Below, one piece after another: positions 49,803 through 63,893 of a DNA stretch of 64,000 nt (the stretch's first letter is position 1; every line of letters starts with the position of its first letter). The notes under the pieces are model-generated. The model was given only the letters and a program-made list of their open reading frames with translations. It was not told the DNA's origin and did no database searches. Source of the stretch: Mycolicibacterium tokaiense (GTDB lineage: Bacteria > Actinomycetota > Actinomycetes > Mycobacteriales > Mycobacteriaceae); the NCBI RefSeq assembly GCF_010725885.1, contig NZ_AP022600.1, positions 4,402,001-4,466,000 of the forward strand, in the 5' to 3' direction. The position numbers were made by a program, and so were the translations under genes.

Positions 49803-50375
49803 ATGGGCGCACCTGAGCCCGACCGGGAGTTGCTGTCGGCGGCTGACGTCAGCCGCACCATCTCCCGGATGGCGCACCAGATCATCGAGAAGACTGCCCT
49901 CGACGGCGAGGACAGCCCGCGGGTTGTTCTTCTCGGAATCCCCACCCGTGGCGCGGATCTCGCCGCCCGGCTGGCTGGGCAGATCACCGAGTTCTCCGGC
50001 ATCGCGGTCGAATACGGCTGCCTGGACATCACGCTCTACCGCGACGACCTGATGTCGAAGCCGCCCCGCCCGCTGGCCGAGACCTCCATTCCCGACGGCG
50101 GCGTCGACGGCGCGCTGGTGGTCCTGGTCGACGACGTGCTGTACTCCGGCCGCTCGGTGCGGGCGGCCCTCGATGCGCTGCGCGACATCGGCCGCCCCCG
50201 GGTGGTGCAACTGGCCGTCCTGGTGGATCGCGGCCACCGCGAACTGCCCATCCGTGCCGATTACGTCGGCAAGAACGTGCCCACCTCGCGCAGTGAGAAC
50301 GTCAAGGTCCAGCTGGTCGAACACGACGGGCTCGACGGAGTGCGCATCGCCCCCTACGGAGGTCCCACGCGGTGA
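49803..50375 (+). CDS. pyrR: Bifunctional pyr operon regulatory protein / uracil phosphoribosyltransferase PyrR
   Basis: ATG 49803 gives 190 residues. [19 protein letters not shown] begins the PRTase fold; [17 protein letters not shown] and the PRPP loop [20 protein letters not shown] follow. [32 protein letters not shown] is the conserved C-terminal block of PyrR. It binds pyr mRNA when UMP is plentiful and has some UPRTase activity. The leader carries the matching RNA loop. pyrB overlaps its stop by 4 bp. Confidence 0.96.
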   Translation: MGAPEPDRELLSAADVSRTISRMAHQIIEKTALDGEDSPRVVLLGIPTRGADLAARLAGQITEFSGIAVEYGCLDITLYRDDLMSKPPRPLAETSIPDGGVDGALVVLVDDVLYSGRSVRAALDALRDIGRPRVVQLAVLVDRGHRELPIRADYVGKNVPTSRSENVKVQLVEHDGLDGVRIAPYGGPTR

Positions 50376-51319
50376 AACACCTGCTGACCGCAGCCGATCT
50401 GACGCGCGATGACGCGCTGGCCATTCTCGACAACGCCGACCGGTTCCGGCAGGCACTGCTGGGCCGCGAGGTCAAGAAGCTGCCCACCCTGCGCGGGCGC
50501 ACCATCATCACCATGTTCTACGAGAACTCCACCCGAACCCGGGTGTCGTTCGAGGTGGCGGGCAAGTGGATGAGCGCCGACGTCATCAATGTCAGCGCAT
50601 CGGGATCGTCTGTCTCCAAGGGGGAGTCGCTGCGCGACACCGCCCTGACGCTGCGCGCTGCGGGCGCCGACGCGCTCATCATCCGGCACCCCGCCTCCGG
50701 CGCGCCGCAGCAACTGGCGGCCTGGACCCGCGACGAGCACGGTGGCCCGTCCATCATCAACGCCGGCGACGGCACCCACGAGCACCCGACGCAGGCACTG
50801 CTGGACGCCCTGACCATCCGCCAGCGGCTGGGCTCGGTGGAGGGCAAGCGCGTGGTGATCGTCGGTGACGTGCTGCACAGCCGGGTGGCCCGCTCCAATG
50901 TCCATCTGCTGGCCACCCTGGGCGCCGAGGTGGTGCTGGTGGCCCCGCCGACCCTGCTGCCGGTCGGGGTGTCGGGCTGGCCGGTGACGGTCTCCCACGA
51001 CCTGGATGCCGAACTGCCCGCCGCCGACGCCGTGCTGATGCTGCGGGTGCAGGCCGAGCGGATGAACGGCGGCTTCTTCCCGACCACGCGCGAGTACTCG
51101 GTGCTCTACGGGCTGTCGGACAAACGTCAGGCACTGCTGCCCGAGCATGCGGTGGTGCTGCACCCGGGGCCGATGCTGCGCGGTATGGAGATCGGGTTCT
51201 CGGTGGCCGACTCGCCGCAATCGGCAGTGTTGCAACAGGTTTCCAACGGTGTGCATGTGCGGATGGCGGTGCTGTTCCATCTGCTGGTCGGGACTGAACA
51301 GGAGGCGATCAGCGCGTGA
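50372..51319 (+). CDS. pyrB: Aspartate carbamoyltransferase catalytic subunit
   Basis: GTG 50372 overlaps the pyrR stop by 4 bp; the product has 315 residues. Carbamoyl-phosphate-site motif [17 protein letters not shown], the second-subunit loop [11 protein letters not shown], aspartate-site [17 protein letters not shown], and RVQAERM and [11 protein letters not shown] are present. It makes N-carbamoyl-aspartate, the first committed step of pyrimidine synthesis. No pyrI regulatory subunit is near, as usual for actinobacteria. pyrC overlaps by 4 bp. Confidence 0.97.
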   Translation: MKHLLTAADLTRDDALAILDNADRFRQALLGREVKKLPTLRGRTIITMFYENSTRTRVSFEVAGKWMSADVINVSASGSSVSKGESLRDTALTLRAAGADALIIRHPASGAPQQLAAWTRDEHGGPSIINAGDGTHEHPTQALLDALTIRQRLGSVEGKRVVIVGDVLHSRVARSNVHLLATLGAEVVLVAPPTLLPVGVSGWPVTVSHDLDAELPAADAVLMLRVQAERMNGGFFPTTREYSVLYGLSDKRQALLPEHAVVLHPGPMLRGMEIGFSVADSPQSAVLQQVSNGVHVRMAVLFHLLVGTEQEAISA

Positions 51320-52599
51320 GTCTGGTCATTCGTGGAGTGCGGTTGTATGGCGAGGGCGATCCGGTCGACGTGCTGGTGGCCGACGGTGTGATCACCGAGA
51401 TCGGCCAGGACCTCGATGCGGACACCGTGATCGACGCCGCGGGCCAGATCCTGCTGCCCGGCTTCGTCGACCTGCACACCCACCTGCGCGAGCCCGGCCG
51501 CGAGGACACCGAGACCATCGAAACCGGTTCGGCGGCAGCAGCTCTGGGCGGCTACACCGCGGTCTTCGCGATGGCCAACACCAACCCGGTGGCCGACACC
51601 TCGGTGGTCACCGACCACGTGTGGCACCGCGGCCAGCAGGTCGGCCTGGTGGACGTCCACCCGGTGGGCGCCGTCACCGTCGGTCTGGCCGGCAAGCAGC
51701 TCACCGAGATGGCCCTGATGAACGCCGGCACCGGCCAGGTCCGGATGTTCTCCGACGACGGCGTGTGTGTGCAGGACCCGCTGGTCATGCGCCGGGCGCT
51801 GGAGTACGCCACCGGCCTGGGTGTGCTGATCGCCCAGCACGCCGAGGAGCCGAGGCTGACCGTCGGTGCGGTCGCCCACGAAGGCCCCAACGCCGCCCGG
51901 CTGGGACTCGCCGGCTGGCCGCGGGTGGCCGAGGAGTCGATCGTGGCTCGCGATGCGCTGCTGGCCCGCGATGCCGGTGCCCGCGTGCACATCTGCCACG
52001 CCTCCACCGCCGGTACCGTCGAACTGCTGAAATGGGCCAAGGCGCAGGGCATATCGATCACCGCCGAGGTGACCCCGCACCACCTGCTGCTCGACGACAG
52101 CCGGCTGGACACCTACGACGGGGTGAACAAGGTGAACCCGCCGCTGCGCGAGTCCTCCGATGCGGCGGCCATGCGCCAAGCCCTGGCCGACGGCATCATC
52201 GACTGCGTGGCCACCGACCACGCCCCCCACGCCGAGCAGGACAAGTGTGTCGAGTTCGCCAACGCCCGACCGGGCATGCTGGGCCTGCAGACCGCGCTGT
52301 CGGTGGTCGTCGAGACCATGGTCACACCCGGGCTGCTCACCTGGCGCGGTGTCGCGAAGGTGATGAGCGAGAACCCCGCCCGCATCGTCGGGCTGCCCGA
52401 TCAGGGCCGTCCACTCGAGGTGGGCGAACCGGCCAACCTGGTGGTCGTCGACCCCGATGCCAGCTGGACCGTGCAGGGATCTGCGCTGGCCAGCAAGTCG
52501 GCCAACACGCCGTTCGAGGCCATGAGCCTGCCCGCCGCCGTCACCGCCACGCTGTTGCGCGGCAGGGTCACCGCCCTCGGCGGGACCGTGCAGTCATGA
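51316..52599 (+). CDS. pyrC: Dihydroorotase
   Basis: The 427-residue amidohydrolase starts at GTG 51316. Metal ligands are in [19 protein letters not shown] (HxH), [13 protein letters not shown] (His), and [15 protein letters not shown] (Asp), the class I dihydroorotase pattern. [11 protein letters not shown] and GLQTALSVV follow. A proposed class I active-site carboxylated Lys position is replaced in type-I forms by Asp (here [11 protein letters not shown]). It closes N-carbamoyl-aspartate to dihydroorotate. It overlaps the next gene by 4 bp (ATGA). Confidence 0.96.
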   Translation: MSLVIRGVRLYGEGDPVDVLVADGVITEIGQDLDADTVIDAAGQILLPGFVDLHTHLREPGREDTETIETGSAAAALGGYTAVFAMANTNPVADTSVVTDHVWHRGQQVGLVDVHPVGAVTVGLAGKQLTEMALMNAGTGQVRMFSDDGVCVQDPLVMRRALEYATGLGVLIAQHAEEPRLTVGAVAHEGPNAARLGLAGWPRVAEESIVARDALLARDAGARVHICHASTAGTVELLKWAKAQGISITAEVTPHHLLLDDSRLDTYDGVNKVNPPLRESSDAAAMRQALADGIIDCVATDHAPHAEQDKCVEFANARPGMLGLQTALSVVVETMVTPGLLTWRGVAKVMSENPARIVGLPDQGRPLEVGEPANLVVVDPDASWTVQGSALASKSANTPFEAMSLPAAVTATLLRGRVTALGGTVQS

Positions 52600-53117
52600 A
52601 CACCGGAACGCTGATCGGATCGCTGATCTTCGCCGCGGTGATCGCGGTGCTGATCGCGGTCCTGATCCGCCAGATGCTGCGGGGCTGGCGCCACCGCGCA
52701 TTGCGGCAACTGGAGCTCATCGGCCGACTGCCCGCGCTGCCCGATTCCGTGGGCCCGGCGCTGATCGCGCCCACCCCGGGGCTCTACGTCGGCAGCACCA
52801 TCGCTCCCAGCTGGCAGGACCGCATCGCCGTCGGCGACCTCGGCTACCGCGCCAAGGCGGTGCTGACCCGGTACCCCGAGGGCATCATGATGCAGCGCAG
52901 CGGCGCCACCCCGATCTGGATCCCCGACGAGTCGATCACCGCCGTGCGCGCCGAGCGTGGCATCGCGGGCAAGGCGATGACCCACGACGGGATCCTGGCG
53001 ATCCGGTGGACGCTGCCGTCGGGCACCGAGATCGACACCGGATTCCGCGGCGACAACCGCGCCGACTACAGCAACTGGATCACGCCCGGATCGTCGGAAG
53101 AAAGCAAGAGCGCATGA
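52596..53117 (+). CDS. Single-pass membrane protein of the pyr operon, Rv1382-like
   Basis: The 173-residue protein has a single N-terminal membrane helix ([20 protein letters not shown]) followed by a basic WRHRALRQL stretch and a soluble ~130-residue PH-like domain ([31 protein letters not shown] ending [15 protein letters not shown]). It is embedded between pyrC and carA with 4-bp overlaps on both sides, as in M. tuberculosis (Rv1382). Its function is unknown; conserved placement suggests a link to pyrimidine or arginine supply. Not a known pathway enzyme. Confidence 0.85.
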   Translation: MNTGTLIGSLIFAAVIAVLIAVLIRQMLRGWRHRALRQLELIGRLPALPDSVGPALIAPTPGLYVGSTIAPSWQDRIAVGDLGYRAKAVLTRYPEGIMMQRSGATPIWIPDESITAVRAERGIAGKAMTHDGILAIRWTLPSGTEIDTGFRGDNRADYSNWITPGSSEESKSA

Positions 53118-54232
53118 GTAAAGCAGTACTGGTCCTCGAAGACGGCCGGACGTTCACCGGCGTCGCCTTCGGAGCCGTCGGGCAGACCCTCGGAGAGGCC
53201 GTCTTCTCCACCGGGATGTCCGGCTACCAGGAGACCCTGACCGACCCGAGCTACCACCGGCAGATCGTGGTGGCCACCGCGCCGCAGATCGGCAACACCG
53301 GCTGGAACGGCGACGACGGCGAGAGCCGCGGCGACAAGATCTGGGTGGCCGGCTACGCCGTTCGCGACCCCTCGCCCCGCCCGTCGAACTGGCGGGCCAC
53401 CGGCACGCTGGAAGACGAGCTGATCCGCCAACGCATTGTCGGCATCGCCGGTATCGACACCCGCGCGGTGGTGCGCCACCTGCGCACCCGCGGCTCCATG
53501 AAGGCCGGGGTGTTCTCCGGCGACGCGCTGGCCGATGCCGATGTGCTGCTGGAGCGGGTGCGCGGCCAGGAGTCGATGCTCGGCGCCGACCTGGCCGGTG
53601 AGGTGACCACCGCTGAGAGTTATGTGGTGGATCCCGTTGAGCCGCACCGCTTCACCGTGGCCGCCCTGGATCTGGGCATCAAGACCAACACCCCGCGCAA
53701 CTTCGCCGCCCGCGGCATCCTCAGCCACGTGTTGCCGTCGTCGGTGAGCTTCGCCGACATCACGGAGCTGAAACCCGACGGGGTGTTCCTGTCCAACGGC
53801 CCCGGTGACCCCGCCACCGCCGACCACATCGTGGGCGTCACCCGCGAGGTGCTCGACGCCGGGATCCCGTTGTTCGGTATCTGCTTCGGCAACCAGATCC
53901 TGGGCCGGGCGCTGGGCCGCTCGACCTACAAGATGACCTTCGGTCACCGCGGCATCAACATCCCGGTGCTCGACCACGCCACCGGCCGGGTGGCGATCAC
54001 CGCGCAGAACCACGGATTCGCCCTCGAAGGGGAGGCCGGCGAGGAGTTCGACACCCCGTTCGGTCGCGCCATCGTGAGCCACACCTGCGCCAATGACGGT
54101 GTGGTGGAGGGGATCACCCTGGTCAACGGTCGCGCGTTCTCGGTGCAGTACCACCCCGAGGCCGCCGCCGGGCCGCACGATGCCAACTATCTGTTCGACC
54201 AGTTCATCGACCTCATGGCGGGGGACAAGTGA
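53114..54232 (+). CDS. carA: Carbamoyl-phosphate synthase small (glutaminase) subunit
   Basis: ATG 53114 overlaps the Rv1382-like stop by 4 bp; the product has 372 residues. The N-terminal CPSase domain opens [16 protein letters not shown] and has [18 protein letters not shown]. The class I glutaminase core has [15 protein letters not shown] (nucleophile Cys), and [18 protein letters not shown] with the His-Glu pair. The motif around the Cys reads GICFGNQ instead of the commoner GICLGHQ, which is unusual but tolerated. It supplies ammonia to CarB. A 92-bp hairpin-bearing gap precedes carB. Confidence 0.96.
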   Translation: MSKAVLVLEDGRTFTGVAFGAVGQTLGEAVFSTGMSGYQETLTDPSYHRQIVVATAPQIGNTGWNGDDGESRGDKIWVAGYAVRDPSPRPSNWRATGTLEDELIRQRIVGIAGIDTRAVVRHLRTRGSMKAGVFSGDALADADVLLERVRGQESMLGADLAGEVTTAESYVVDPVEPHRFTVAALDLGIKTNTPRNFAARGILSHVLPSSVSFADITELKPDGVFLSNGPGDPATADHIVGVTREVLDAGIPLFGICFGNQILGRALGRSTYKMTFGHRGINIPVLDHATGRVAITAQNHGFALEGEAGEEFDTPFGRAIVSHTCANDGVVEGITLVNGRAFSVQYHPEAAAGPHDANYLFDQFIDLMAGDK

Positions 54233-54244
54233 CACCAACTCCCG

Positions 54245-54302
54245 CGAGCGTGCGCCTTTGCACGCGACACGCCGCAGAAATCTGTACAGACACGCACGCT
54301 CG
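54245..54302. repeat. Inverted repeat in the carA-carB gap; shares a core with another intergenic repeat
   Basis: Arms 54245-54254 and 54293-54302 are perfect 10-base inverted repeats. The interior holds CCTTTGC followed by CGCGACACGCCGCA, which also appears near 59458-59491. That suggests a small dispersed intergenic element. The carA and carB genes are otherwise expected to be adjacent. Confidence 0.6.
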
Positions 54303-54324
54303 GCCCGAGGGGAAGTAAACAACC

Positions 54325-57666
<3,342 letters not shown>

Positions 57667-57667
57667 C

Positions 57668-58489
57668 ATGGCGGCGTTCGGAGTTCGGCTGCAGCAGGCG
57701 ATGCGGGCGCGCGGGCCGCTGTGTCTGGGGATCGACCCGCACCCGGAGTTGCTGGCGGCCTGGGGACTGAGCGTCGACGCCTCGGGGCTGGCCGCCTTCA
57801 GTGAGATCTGCGTGACGGCCTTCGAGGGGTTCGCCGTGGTCAAGCCGCAGGTGGCGTTCTTCGAGGCGTACGGATCGGCCGGCTTCGCCGTGCTGGAGCG
57901 CACCATTGCCGCTCTGCGGGAGCGGGGTGTGCTGGTGCTGGCCGACGCCAAGCGCGGCGATATCGGCTCCACCATGGCCGCCTACGCCGCGGCGTGGGCC
58001 GGCGAGTCGCCGTTGGCGTGTGACGCGGTGACCGCCTCGCCGTACCTGGGTTTCGGCTCGTTGCAGCCGCTGCTGGACGTCGCGGCCGCCCACGATCGCG
58101 GCGTGTTCGTGCTGGCCGCGACCTCGAATCCGGAAGGCGCCTCGGTGCAGCACGCGACGGTGGGCGACGGGACCTCGCTGGCGCAGTCCATGGTGGACGC
58201 CGCTGCCGCGGTCAACCGGGTTGCCGCGCCCGCCTTCGGCTCGGTGGGCGTCGTGGTGGGCGCCACCCTGGCCGATCCGCCGGACGTCAGTGCGCTGGCC
58301 GGCCCGGTACTGGTACCCGGTGTGGGCGCCCAGGGTGGGCGCCCTGAGGCCTTGGCCGGGCTGGGCGGAGCGAGGGCGGGTCAGTTGTTGCCTGCAGTAT
58401 CGCGCGAGGTGTTACGCGCCGGTCCGGACCCGGTTGCGGTGCGGGCGGCGGCCGAACGGATGCGCGAGGCTGTGTCGTATCTGGCGTGA
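57668..58489 (+). CDS. pyrF: Orotidine 5'-phosphate decarboxylase
   Basis: The 273-residue protein belongs to the long-form OMP decarboxylase group (type 2) seen in mycobacteria. [16 protein letters not shown] opens the barrel, [16 protein letters not shown] holds substrate-binding Lys/Gln, and the catalytic tetrad is in [19 protein letters not shown] (DxKxxDI). [11 protein letters not shown] is the phosphate-binding loop. It makes UMP from OMP, the last step of the pathway. pyrD and pyrE are not in this operon. Confidence 0.96.
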   Translation: MAAFGVRLQQAMRARGPLCLGIDPHPELLAAWGLSVDASGLAAFSEICVTAFEGFAVVKPQVAFFEAYGSAGFAVLERTIAALRERGVLVLADAKRGDIGSTMAAYAAAWAGESPLACDAVTASPYLGFGSLQPLLDVAAAHDRGVFVLAATSNPEGASVQHATVGDGTSLAQSMVDAAAAVNRVAAPAFGSVGVVVGATLADPPDVSALAGPVLVPGVGAQGGRPEALAGLGGARAGQLLPAVSREVLRAGPDPVAVRAAAERMREAVSYLA

Positions 58490-58579
58490 CCTCTCCGGCG
58501 TGACCTTGTAGTCCACTGTTCCGCCGGTGTTGGACCGGGCGTCGCCTGACGGCAAGGCGCACCGGACAGGATCGCAGCC

Positions 58580-58972
58580 ATGGCTGTGGATACCGCGGTT
58601 TCCAGCGTCGCGATCCCTAAAAGCACGGCACACCAGACGATCACCTGCCTGGGGGCACTGATCCAGGCTCACCGGCAGGCCGCCGGACCCGGAGTCGCAC
58701 AGGCGCTGGGGGAGATGGCCGAGGACAGCCGCGCCCTGGCCGGCTCTCTGCAGTCCTCCGGTCACACCACCGTCCGCGTTCCGGTGGCCACCCTGACCCG
58801 GATTGCCGCACACCTGACCCATGGCGCCCAGGACGAGGTCGGCTCCGAGGCGCTGCAGGCGGCACTGTGGCGCACCGCAGGCCGGCTGCAGCGCTGGATC
58901 GCCGATGCGGCCGTCCAGGAGGCGGCCCGGGCCAAGACGACTGACAAGCGCCCGGCACGCACCCGGGGCTGA
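58580..58972 (+). CDS. Small hypothetical protein
   Basis: The 130-residue product begins MAVDTAVSSVAIPKSTAHQ. It is Ala/Gln-rich and predicted helical (HRQAAGPGVAQALGEMAEDSRALAGSLQ; LTRIAAHLTHGAQDEVGSEALQAALW), without Cys clusters or a signal peptide. The C-terminus is basic (RAKTTDKRPARTRG). I do not recognise its family. It lies between pyrF and a small secreted-protein gene on the opposite strand, where M. tuberculosis has the PE15/PPE20 pair. Coding is supported by length and good codon usage, but it has no distinctive motif. Confidence 0.55.
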   Translation: MAVDTAVSSVAIPKSTAHQTITCLGALIQAHRQAAGPGVAQALGEMAEDSRALAGSLQSSGHTTVRVPVATLTRIAAHLTHGAQDEVGSEALQAALWRTAGRLQRWIADAAVQEAARAKTTDKRPARTRG

Positions 58973-58985
58973 CCGCCGCTGCCTG

Positions 58986-59252
58986 CTACAGGGCGATCCA
59001 GCGGCCCAGGAACCAGAACCCCCAGCCGTGGCCGTTGCCTGCCGGCATCGGGGTCACCTGCTGGCCCTGGAACATGAACGGCTGATGGTCTTGGCGACCC
59101 TGGTCGATCCCGCGCTGCTGGGCCGGGACCGGCCCGGGTGCAGGCTGCTGGCCCGGGTTCGCGGCCGCGCTGCCCAGGCCCACTCCGGCCAGGCCCGCCG
59201 CGGCCACTCCGGCGGTCAGGGTGGCGGTGGCGAGGATGCGGGTGAGGGTCAT
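58986..59252 (-). CDS. Small secreted protein, unknown function
   Basis: ATG 59252, preceded by AAGGAGACC, gives 88 residues. The signal peptide is MTLTRILATATLTAGVAAAG with an AXA-like cleavage near GSAAANP. The mature ~58 residues are Pro/Gln/Gly-rich: a QQPAPGPVPAQQ stretch, then FMFQGQQVTPMPAGNGHGWG and a Trp-rich end (FWFLGRWIAL). It is a typical small mycobacterial exported protein; its role is unknown. It converges on the helical hypothetical gene with a 13-bp gap. Confidence 0.72.
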   Translation of the reverse strand: MTLTRILATATLTAGVAAAGLAGVGLGSAAANPGQQPAPGPVPAQQRGIDQGRQDHQPFMFQGQQVTPMPAGNGHGWGFWFLGRWIAL

Positions 59253-59852
59253 GTGGGGTCTCCTTGGTTTCTGTGTGCACGCGCCGGTGGATTCACCGAC
59301 GGCACTGACGTTAGGAAGCGGACATGGGGGGCCCGTGGGTCTGCGATGGGGCTCGGCTGTGCACCCGGTAACGGATGGGTCGCGATGGCTCTCGTGAGCC
59401 GGGTGTGATCGATGAGACTTCTGGGGTGCCCGGGTGAGCTTTCCGTGGTCAACGCCCCTTTGCCCGACACGCGCGACACGCCGCACACAGTTCTGGGAGC
59501 CCACTGGATGCTCCAGCTGTCGAGCCGGAGGTGCTGCTCTGACAGCTCCTTCGCCGTCAGACAACGGTCTACACGGGCCAAAAGTACTGCTGGGCAGCAC
59601 TTTTGCTGCCATCCCAGGGGGTCGGGCAACGGCGTTGGCGCTTGGCCGCGGTGACGGCGGCGTACCGTCGGGAGACGGCGTGTCGGGCCCTACACGCTGG
59701 GTCTTTGTCAGCTCGGCGCGGGGGTGGGGTTAGATTTCGTCAGGCGGCGTGGGTACGGTCGTCGACGCTGGCTGATGTACCCGGCCCAGACAAGAAAATG
59801 ATCGCTTCTACCCAGGTGGCGATCGACAAGATGGTTATGAGACGGAGGAACC
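59253..59852. other. 600-bp gap without a convincing gene; promoter region of mihF, hairpin and repeat core
   Basis: No frame here has coding character. It contains a hairpin (arms 59581-59591 and 59595-59605, one mismatch, 3-base loop, with T-rich end). It also has a copy of the CCTTTGC ... CGCGACACGCCGCA core near 59458-59491. The 3' end, with AGACGGAGGAACC before the mihF GTG, should carry the mihF promoter and ribosome binding site; no exact -10/-35 could be chosen. Confidence 0.5.
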
Positions 59853-60170
59853 GTGGCCCTTCCCCAGTTGACCGACGAACAGCGCGCGGCAGCGTTGGAG
59901 AAGGCTGCTGCCGCACGTCGAGCGCGAGCTGAGCTCAAAGATCGGCTCAAGCGTGGCGGCACCAACCTGTCCCAGGTGCTCAAGGATGCCGAGACCGATG
60001 AGGTCTTGGGCAAGATGAAGGTTTCCGCACTGCTGGAAGCCCTGCCGAAGGTCGGCAAGGTCAAGGCGCAGGAGATCATGACCGAACTCGAGATCGCCCC
60101 CACCCGCCGTCTGCGCGGGCTGGGTGACCGGCAGCGCAAGGCGCTGCTGGACAAGTTCGATCCCTCGTAA
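59853..60170 (+). CDS. mihF: Integration host factor, mycobacterial type (mIHF)
   Basis: GTG 59853 after GACGGAGGAACC gives 105 residues. MALPQLTDEQRAAALEKAAA is the conserved N-terminal helix; LKRGGTNLSQVLKDAETDEVLGKMKVSALLEALP and the helix-hairpin-like GLGDRQRKALLDKF match the actinobacterial mIHF (Rv1388) core. It bends DNA and is an essential nucleoid protein in mycobacteria. M. tuberculosis annotations often start much farther upstream; here the well-placed ribosome binding site favours this short form. gmk follows after 6 bp. Confidence 0.94.
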   Translation: MALPQLTDEQRAAALEKAAAARRARAELKDRLKRGGTNLSQVLKDAETDEVLGKMKVSALLEALPKVGKVKAQEIMTELEIAPTRRLRGLGDRQRKALLDKFDPS

Positions 60171-60176
60171 CGGTCG

Positions 60177-60806
60177 GTGATCGCTGTCGGGGGATCGGAC
60201 GGCGACGCGCACCCCGGTCCCGGCGCACCCGTGCGCCGGGGCAGGGTGGTGGTGCTGTCCGGTCCCTCCGCGGTCGGCAAGTCCACCGTCGTGCGCTGCC
60301 TGCGCGAACGCCTTCCTGATCTGCATTTCAGTGTTTCGGCCACCACCAGGGACCCGCGTCCCGGGGAGGTCGATGGCGTCGACTACCACTTCGTGACGCC
60401 CCAGCGGTTCCAGGAGCTGATCGACGGCGGTGCGCTGCTGGAGTGGGCCGAGATCCATCGTGGCCTGCACCGATCCGGAACCCCGGCGCAGCCGGTGCGC
60501 GACGCCGTGGCCGCCGGGCGACCGGTGCTCATCGAGGTCGATCTGGCCGGAGCGCGGTCGGTGAAGTCCGTCATGCCGGAGGCCACCTCGGTGTTCCTGG
60601 CCCCGCCCAGCTGGGCGGATCTCGAGCAGCGTCTCGTCGGGCGCGGTACCGAGTCGCCCGAGGTGATGCAGCGCCGACTCGACACCGCGCGCGCCGAACT
60701 GGCGGCTCAGAATGACTTCGATGTCATTGTCGTGAACAGGCAATTGGAGACTGCCTGCGCGGAATTGGTATCGTTGCTGGCAGGAAACGCGCCGGCCGAT
60801 GCCTGA
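60177..60806 (+). CDS. gmk: Guanylate kinase
   Basis: The start at GTG 60177 gives 209 residues. The P-loop is [22 protein letters not shown]-binding residues lie in [22 protein letters not shown] and [39 protein letters not shown] is the lid and C-terminal block. The first ~20 residues are variable, so an internal start is possible. It converts GMP to GDP. Gene order mihF-gmk-rpoZ-coaBC-metK is the same as Rv1388-Rv1392. Confidence 0.95.
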   Translation: MIAVGGSDGDAHPGPGAPVRRGRVVVLSGPSAVGKSTVVRCLRERLPDLHFSVSATTRDPRPGEVDGVDYHFVTPQRFQELIDGGALLEWAEIHRGLHRSGTPAQPVRDAVAAGRPVLIEVDLAGARSVKSVMPEATSVFLAPPSWADLEQRLVGRGTESPEVMQRRLDTARAELAAQNDFDVIVVNRQLETACAELVSLLAGNAPADA

Positions 60807-60871
60807 CCAAGCACGATCCGCCCCAGTGCGCTTTTGATTTTCACTCGTTTCAACTGCCAGGAGATCTCCAC

Positions 60872-61186
60872 GTGACTAACCCCGACACGCTGTCCGGTGT
60901 TGACCAGTTCGACTCGGGCGCCGCGCTGCAGGGTGCCTACGACACACCGCTGGGCATCACCAACCCGCCCATCGACGATCTTCTGGACCGCGCCTCCAGC
61001 AAGTACGCGCTGGTGATCTACGCCGCCAAGCGCGCCCGCCAGATCAACGACTACTACAACCAGCTCGGCGACGGCATCCTCGAGTACGTCGGCCCGCTCG
61101 TGGAGCCGGGTCTGCAGGAGAAGCCGCTGTCCATCGCCATGCGCGAGATCCACGGCGACCTGCTCGAGCACACCGAAGGCGAGTAG
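60872..61186 (+). CDS. rpoZ: RNA polymerase omega subunit
   Basis: GTG 60872 (after CCAGGAGATCTCC) gives 104 residues. [22 protein letters not shown] followed by [21 protein letters not shown] is the actinobacterial omega signature, and [27 protein letters not shown] is its C-terminal block. It assists assembly and stability of the beta' subunit. It stands between gmk and coaBC on the same strand, with short gaps. Confidence 0.95.
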   Translation: MTNPDTLSGVDQFDSGAALQGAYDTPLGITNPPIDDLLDRASSKYALVIYAAKRARQINDYYNQLGDGILEYVGPLVEPGLQEKPLSIAMREIHGDLLEHTEGE

Positions 61187-61213
61187 AACCGGGCGCGGGG
61201 GCCACATGAACGG

Positions 61214-62470
61214 GTGTCAGTCCAGGTGAGCCGAAAACGGGTCGTCGTCGGAGTCGCCGGCGGTATTGCCGCCTACAAGGCCTGTTCGGTGGTCCGTCAG
61301 CTGGCCGAGGCCGGCCACGACGTCCGGGTGATCCCCACCGAATCCGCACTCAAGTTCGTCGGCGCCGCGACGTTCGAGGCGCTGTCCGGCCACAAGGTCC
61401 ACACCGGGGTGTTCGACGAGGTCCCCGAGGTGCCGCACGTGCGGCTCGGCCAGGAGGCCGACCTGGTGGTGATCGCTCCCACCACGGCTGATCTGCTGGC
61501 CCGTGCCGTTGCCGGCCGCGCCGACGACCTGCTGACCGCCACCCTGCTGACCGCCCGGTGCCCGGTGTTGTTCGCCCCGGCGATGCACACCGAGATGTGG
61601 CTGCACCCGGCCACCGCCGACAATGTGGCGACGCTGCGCAAGCGCGGCGCCGTCGTCCTCGAGCCCGCCTCCGGGCGGCTCACCGGCGCCGACACCGGAC
61701 CGGGGCGCCTACCCGAGCCCGAAGAGATCACCACGTTCGCCCAGCTGCTGCTGGAGCGCTCCGATGCGCTGCCGTTTGACCTGTCCGGAGTCAAGATGCT
61801 GGTGACTGCGGGCGGCACCCGCGAACCCCTGGACCCGGTGCGCTTCCTGGGCAACCGCAGCTCCGGCAAGCAGGGCTACGCGGTGGCGCGGGTGGCCGCC
61901 CAACGCGGAGCCGAGGTCACGCTGGTCGCCGGCAACACCGCCGGTCTGGCGGACCCGGCCGGTGTGCACGTCGAGCACATCGGCTCGGCCGCGCAGTTGC
62001 GCGATGCGGTCTCCAAACACGCCCCGGATGCCAACGTCCTGGTGATGGCGGCGGCGGTCGCCGACTTCCGCCCCGCCCAGGTGGCCACCACCAAATTGAA
62101 GAAGGGCGGCGCGTCCGAGCCGTCGGCCATCGATCTGGTGCGCAACGATGACGTCCTCGCCGGTGCGGTGCGGGCCCGCGCCGACGGTCAGCTACCCAAC
62201 ATGGCGGCCATCGTGGGATTCGCTGCCGAAACCGGCGATGCCACCGGTGACGTGCTGTTCCACGCTCGCGCCAAGCTGGCCCGCAAGGGGTGTGATCTGC
62301 TGGTGGTCAATGCCGTGGGGGAGGGCCGCGCCTTCGAGGTGGACAGCAACGACGGCTGGCTGCTGGGCGCCGACGGCACCGAGGCGGCGCTGGAGCACGG
62401 CTCCAAAACACTCATGGCGAGCCGTATCGTGGACGCGATCGGGGCGCTCCTGCACTCTGGGATGCACTAA
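61214..62470 (+). CDS. coaBC: Bifunctional phosphopantothenoylcysteine decarboxylase / phosphopantothenate--cysteine ligase
   Basis: GTG 61214 gives 418 residues; a second GTG at 61226 would begin MSRKRVVVGV. The CoaC half opens RVVVGVAGGIAAYKACSVVR (FMN site), and APAMHTEMWLHPATADN carries the PAMHxxMW motif; the catalytic Cys is in LTARCPVLFAPAM. The CoaB half contains VTAGGTREPLDPVRFLGNRS, SSGKQGYAVARVA, AAAVADFRP and AAIVGFAAETG. It performs two consecutive CoA synthesis steps. Homologue Rv1391 (dfp). Confidence 0.96.
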   Translation: MSVQVSRKRVVVGVAGGIAAYKACSVVRQLAEAGHDVRVIPTESALKFVGAATFEALSGHKVHTGVFDEVPEVPHVRLGQEADLVVIAPTTADLLARAVAGRADDLLTATLLTARCPVLFAPAMHTEMWLHPATADNVATLRKRGAVVLEPASGRLTGADTGPGRLPEPEEITTFAQLLLERSDALPFDLSGVKMLVTAGGTREPLDPVRFLGNRSSGKQGYAVARVAAQRGAEVTLVAGNTAGLADPAGVHVEHIGSAAQLRDAVSKHAPDANVLVMAAAVADFRPAQVATTKLKKGGASEPSAIDLVRNDDVLAGAVRARADGQLPNMAAIVGFAAETGDATGDVLFHARAKLARKGCDLLVVNAVGEGRAFEVDSNDGWLLGADGTEAALEHGSKTLMASRIVDAIGALLHSGMH

Positions 62471-62599
62471 GCGGACAATTTCTGTCTCGATTTGCGCACA
62501 CCCGTGCAGGACAGGCACTGTGCGGGGTTGAACGACGCTGGCGATAAGCTTCGCCCGGCTGACATGTGATGAGGGCTTAGCGCCGGAAGGGATGGGGAC

Positions 62600-63799
<1,200 letters not shown>

Positions 63800-63809
63800 T
63801 ACTGCCGAG

Positions 63810-63868
63810 CAGACGCGAACTCGGGTTCCGGAGCCAGTTTCCGGCCGAGTTCGCGTCTGTTCGTTTTT
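63810..63868 (+). terminator. Rho-independent terminator after metK
   Basis: Arms 63810-63824 and 63845-63859 are a perfect 15-bp inverted repeat around a 20-base loop, followed by T63864-T63868. It has the clearest T-tract of the terminators found here and ends the mihF-metK cluster. Confidence 0.88.
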
Positions 63869-63893
63869 CCGCACCACCACCGGAAGCAGGCTC

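Noticed and set aside
62471..62599. SAM riboswitch before metK
   Set aside because: No conserved core of SAM-I or SAM-IV types can be recognised by eye; structure search would be needed.
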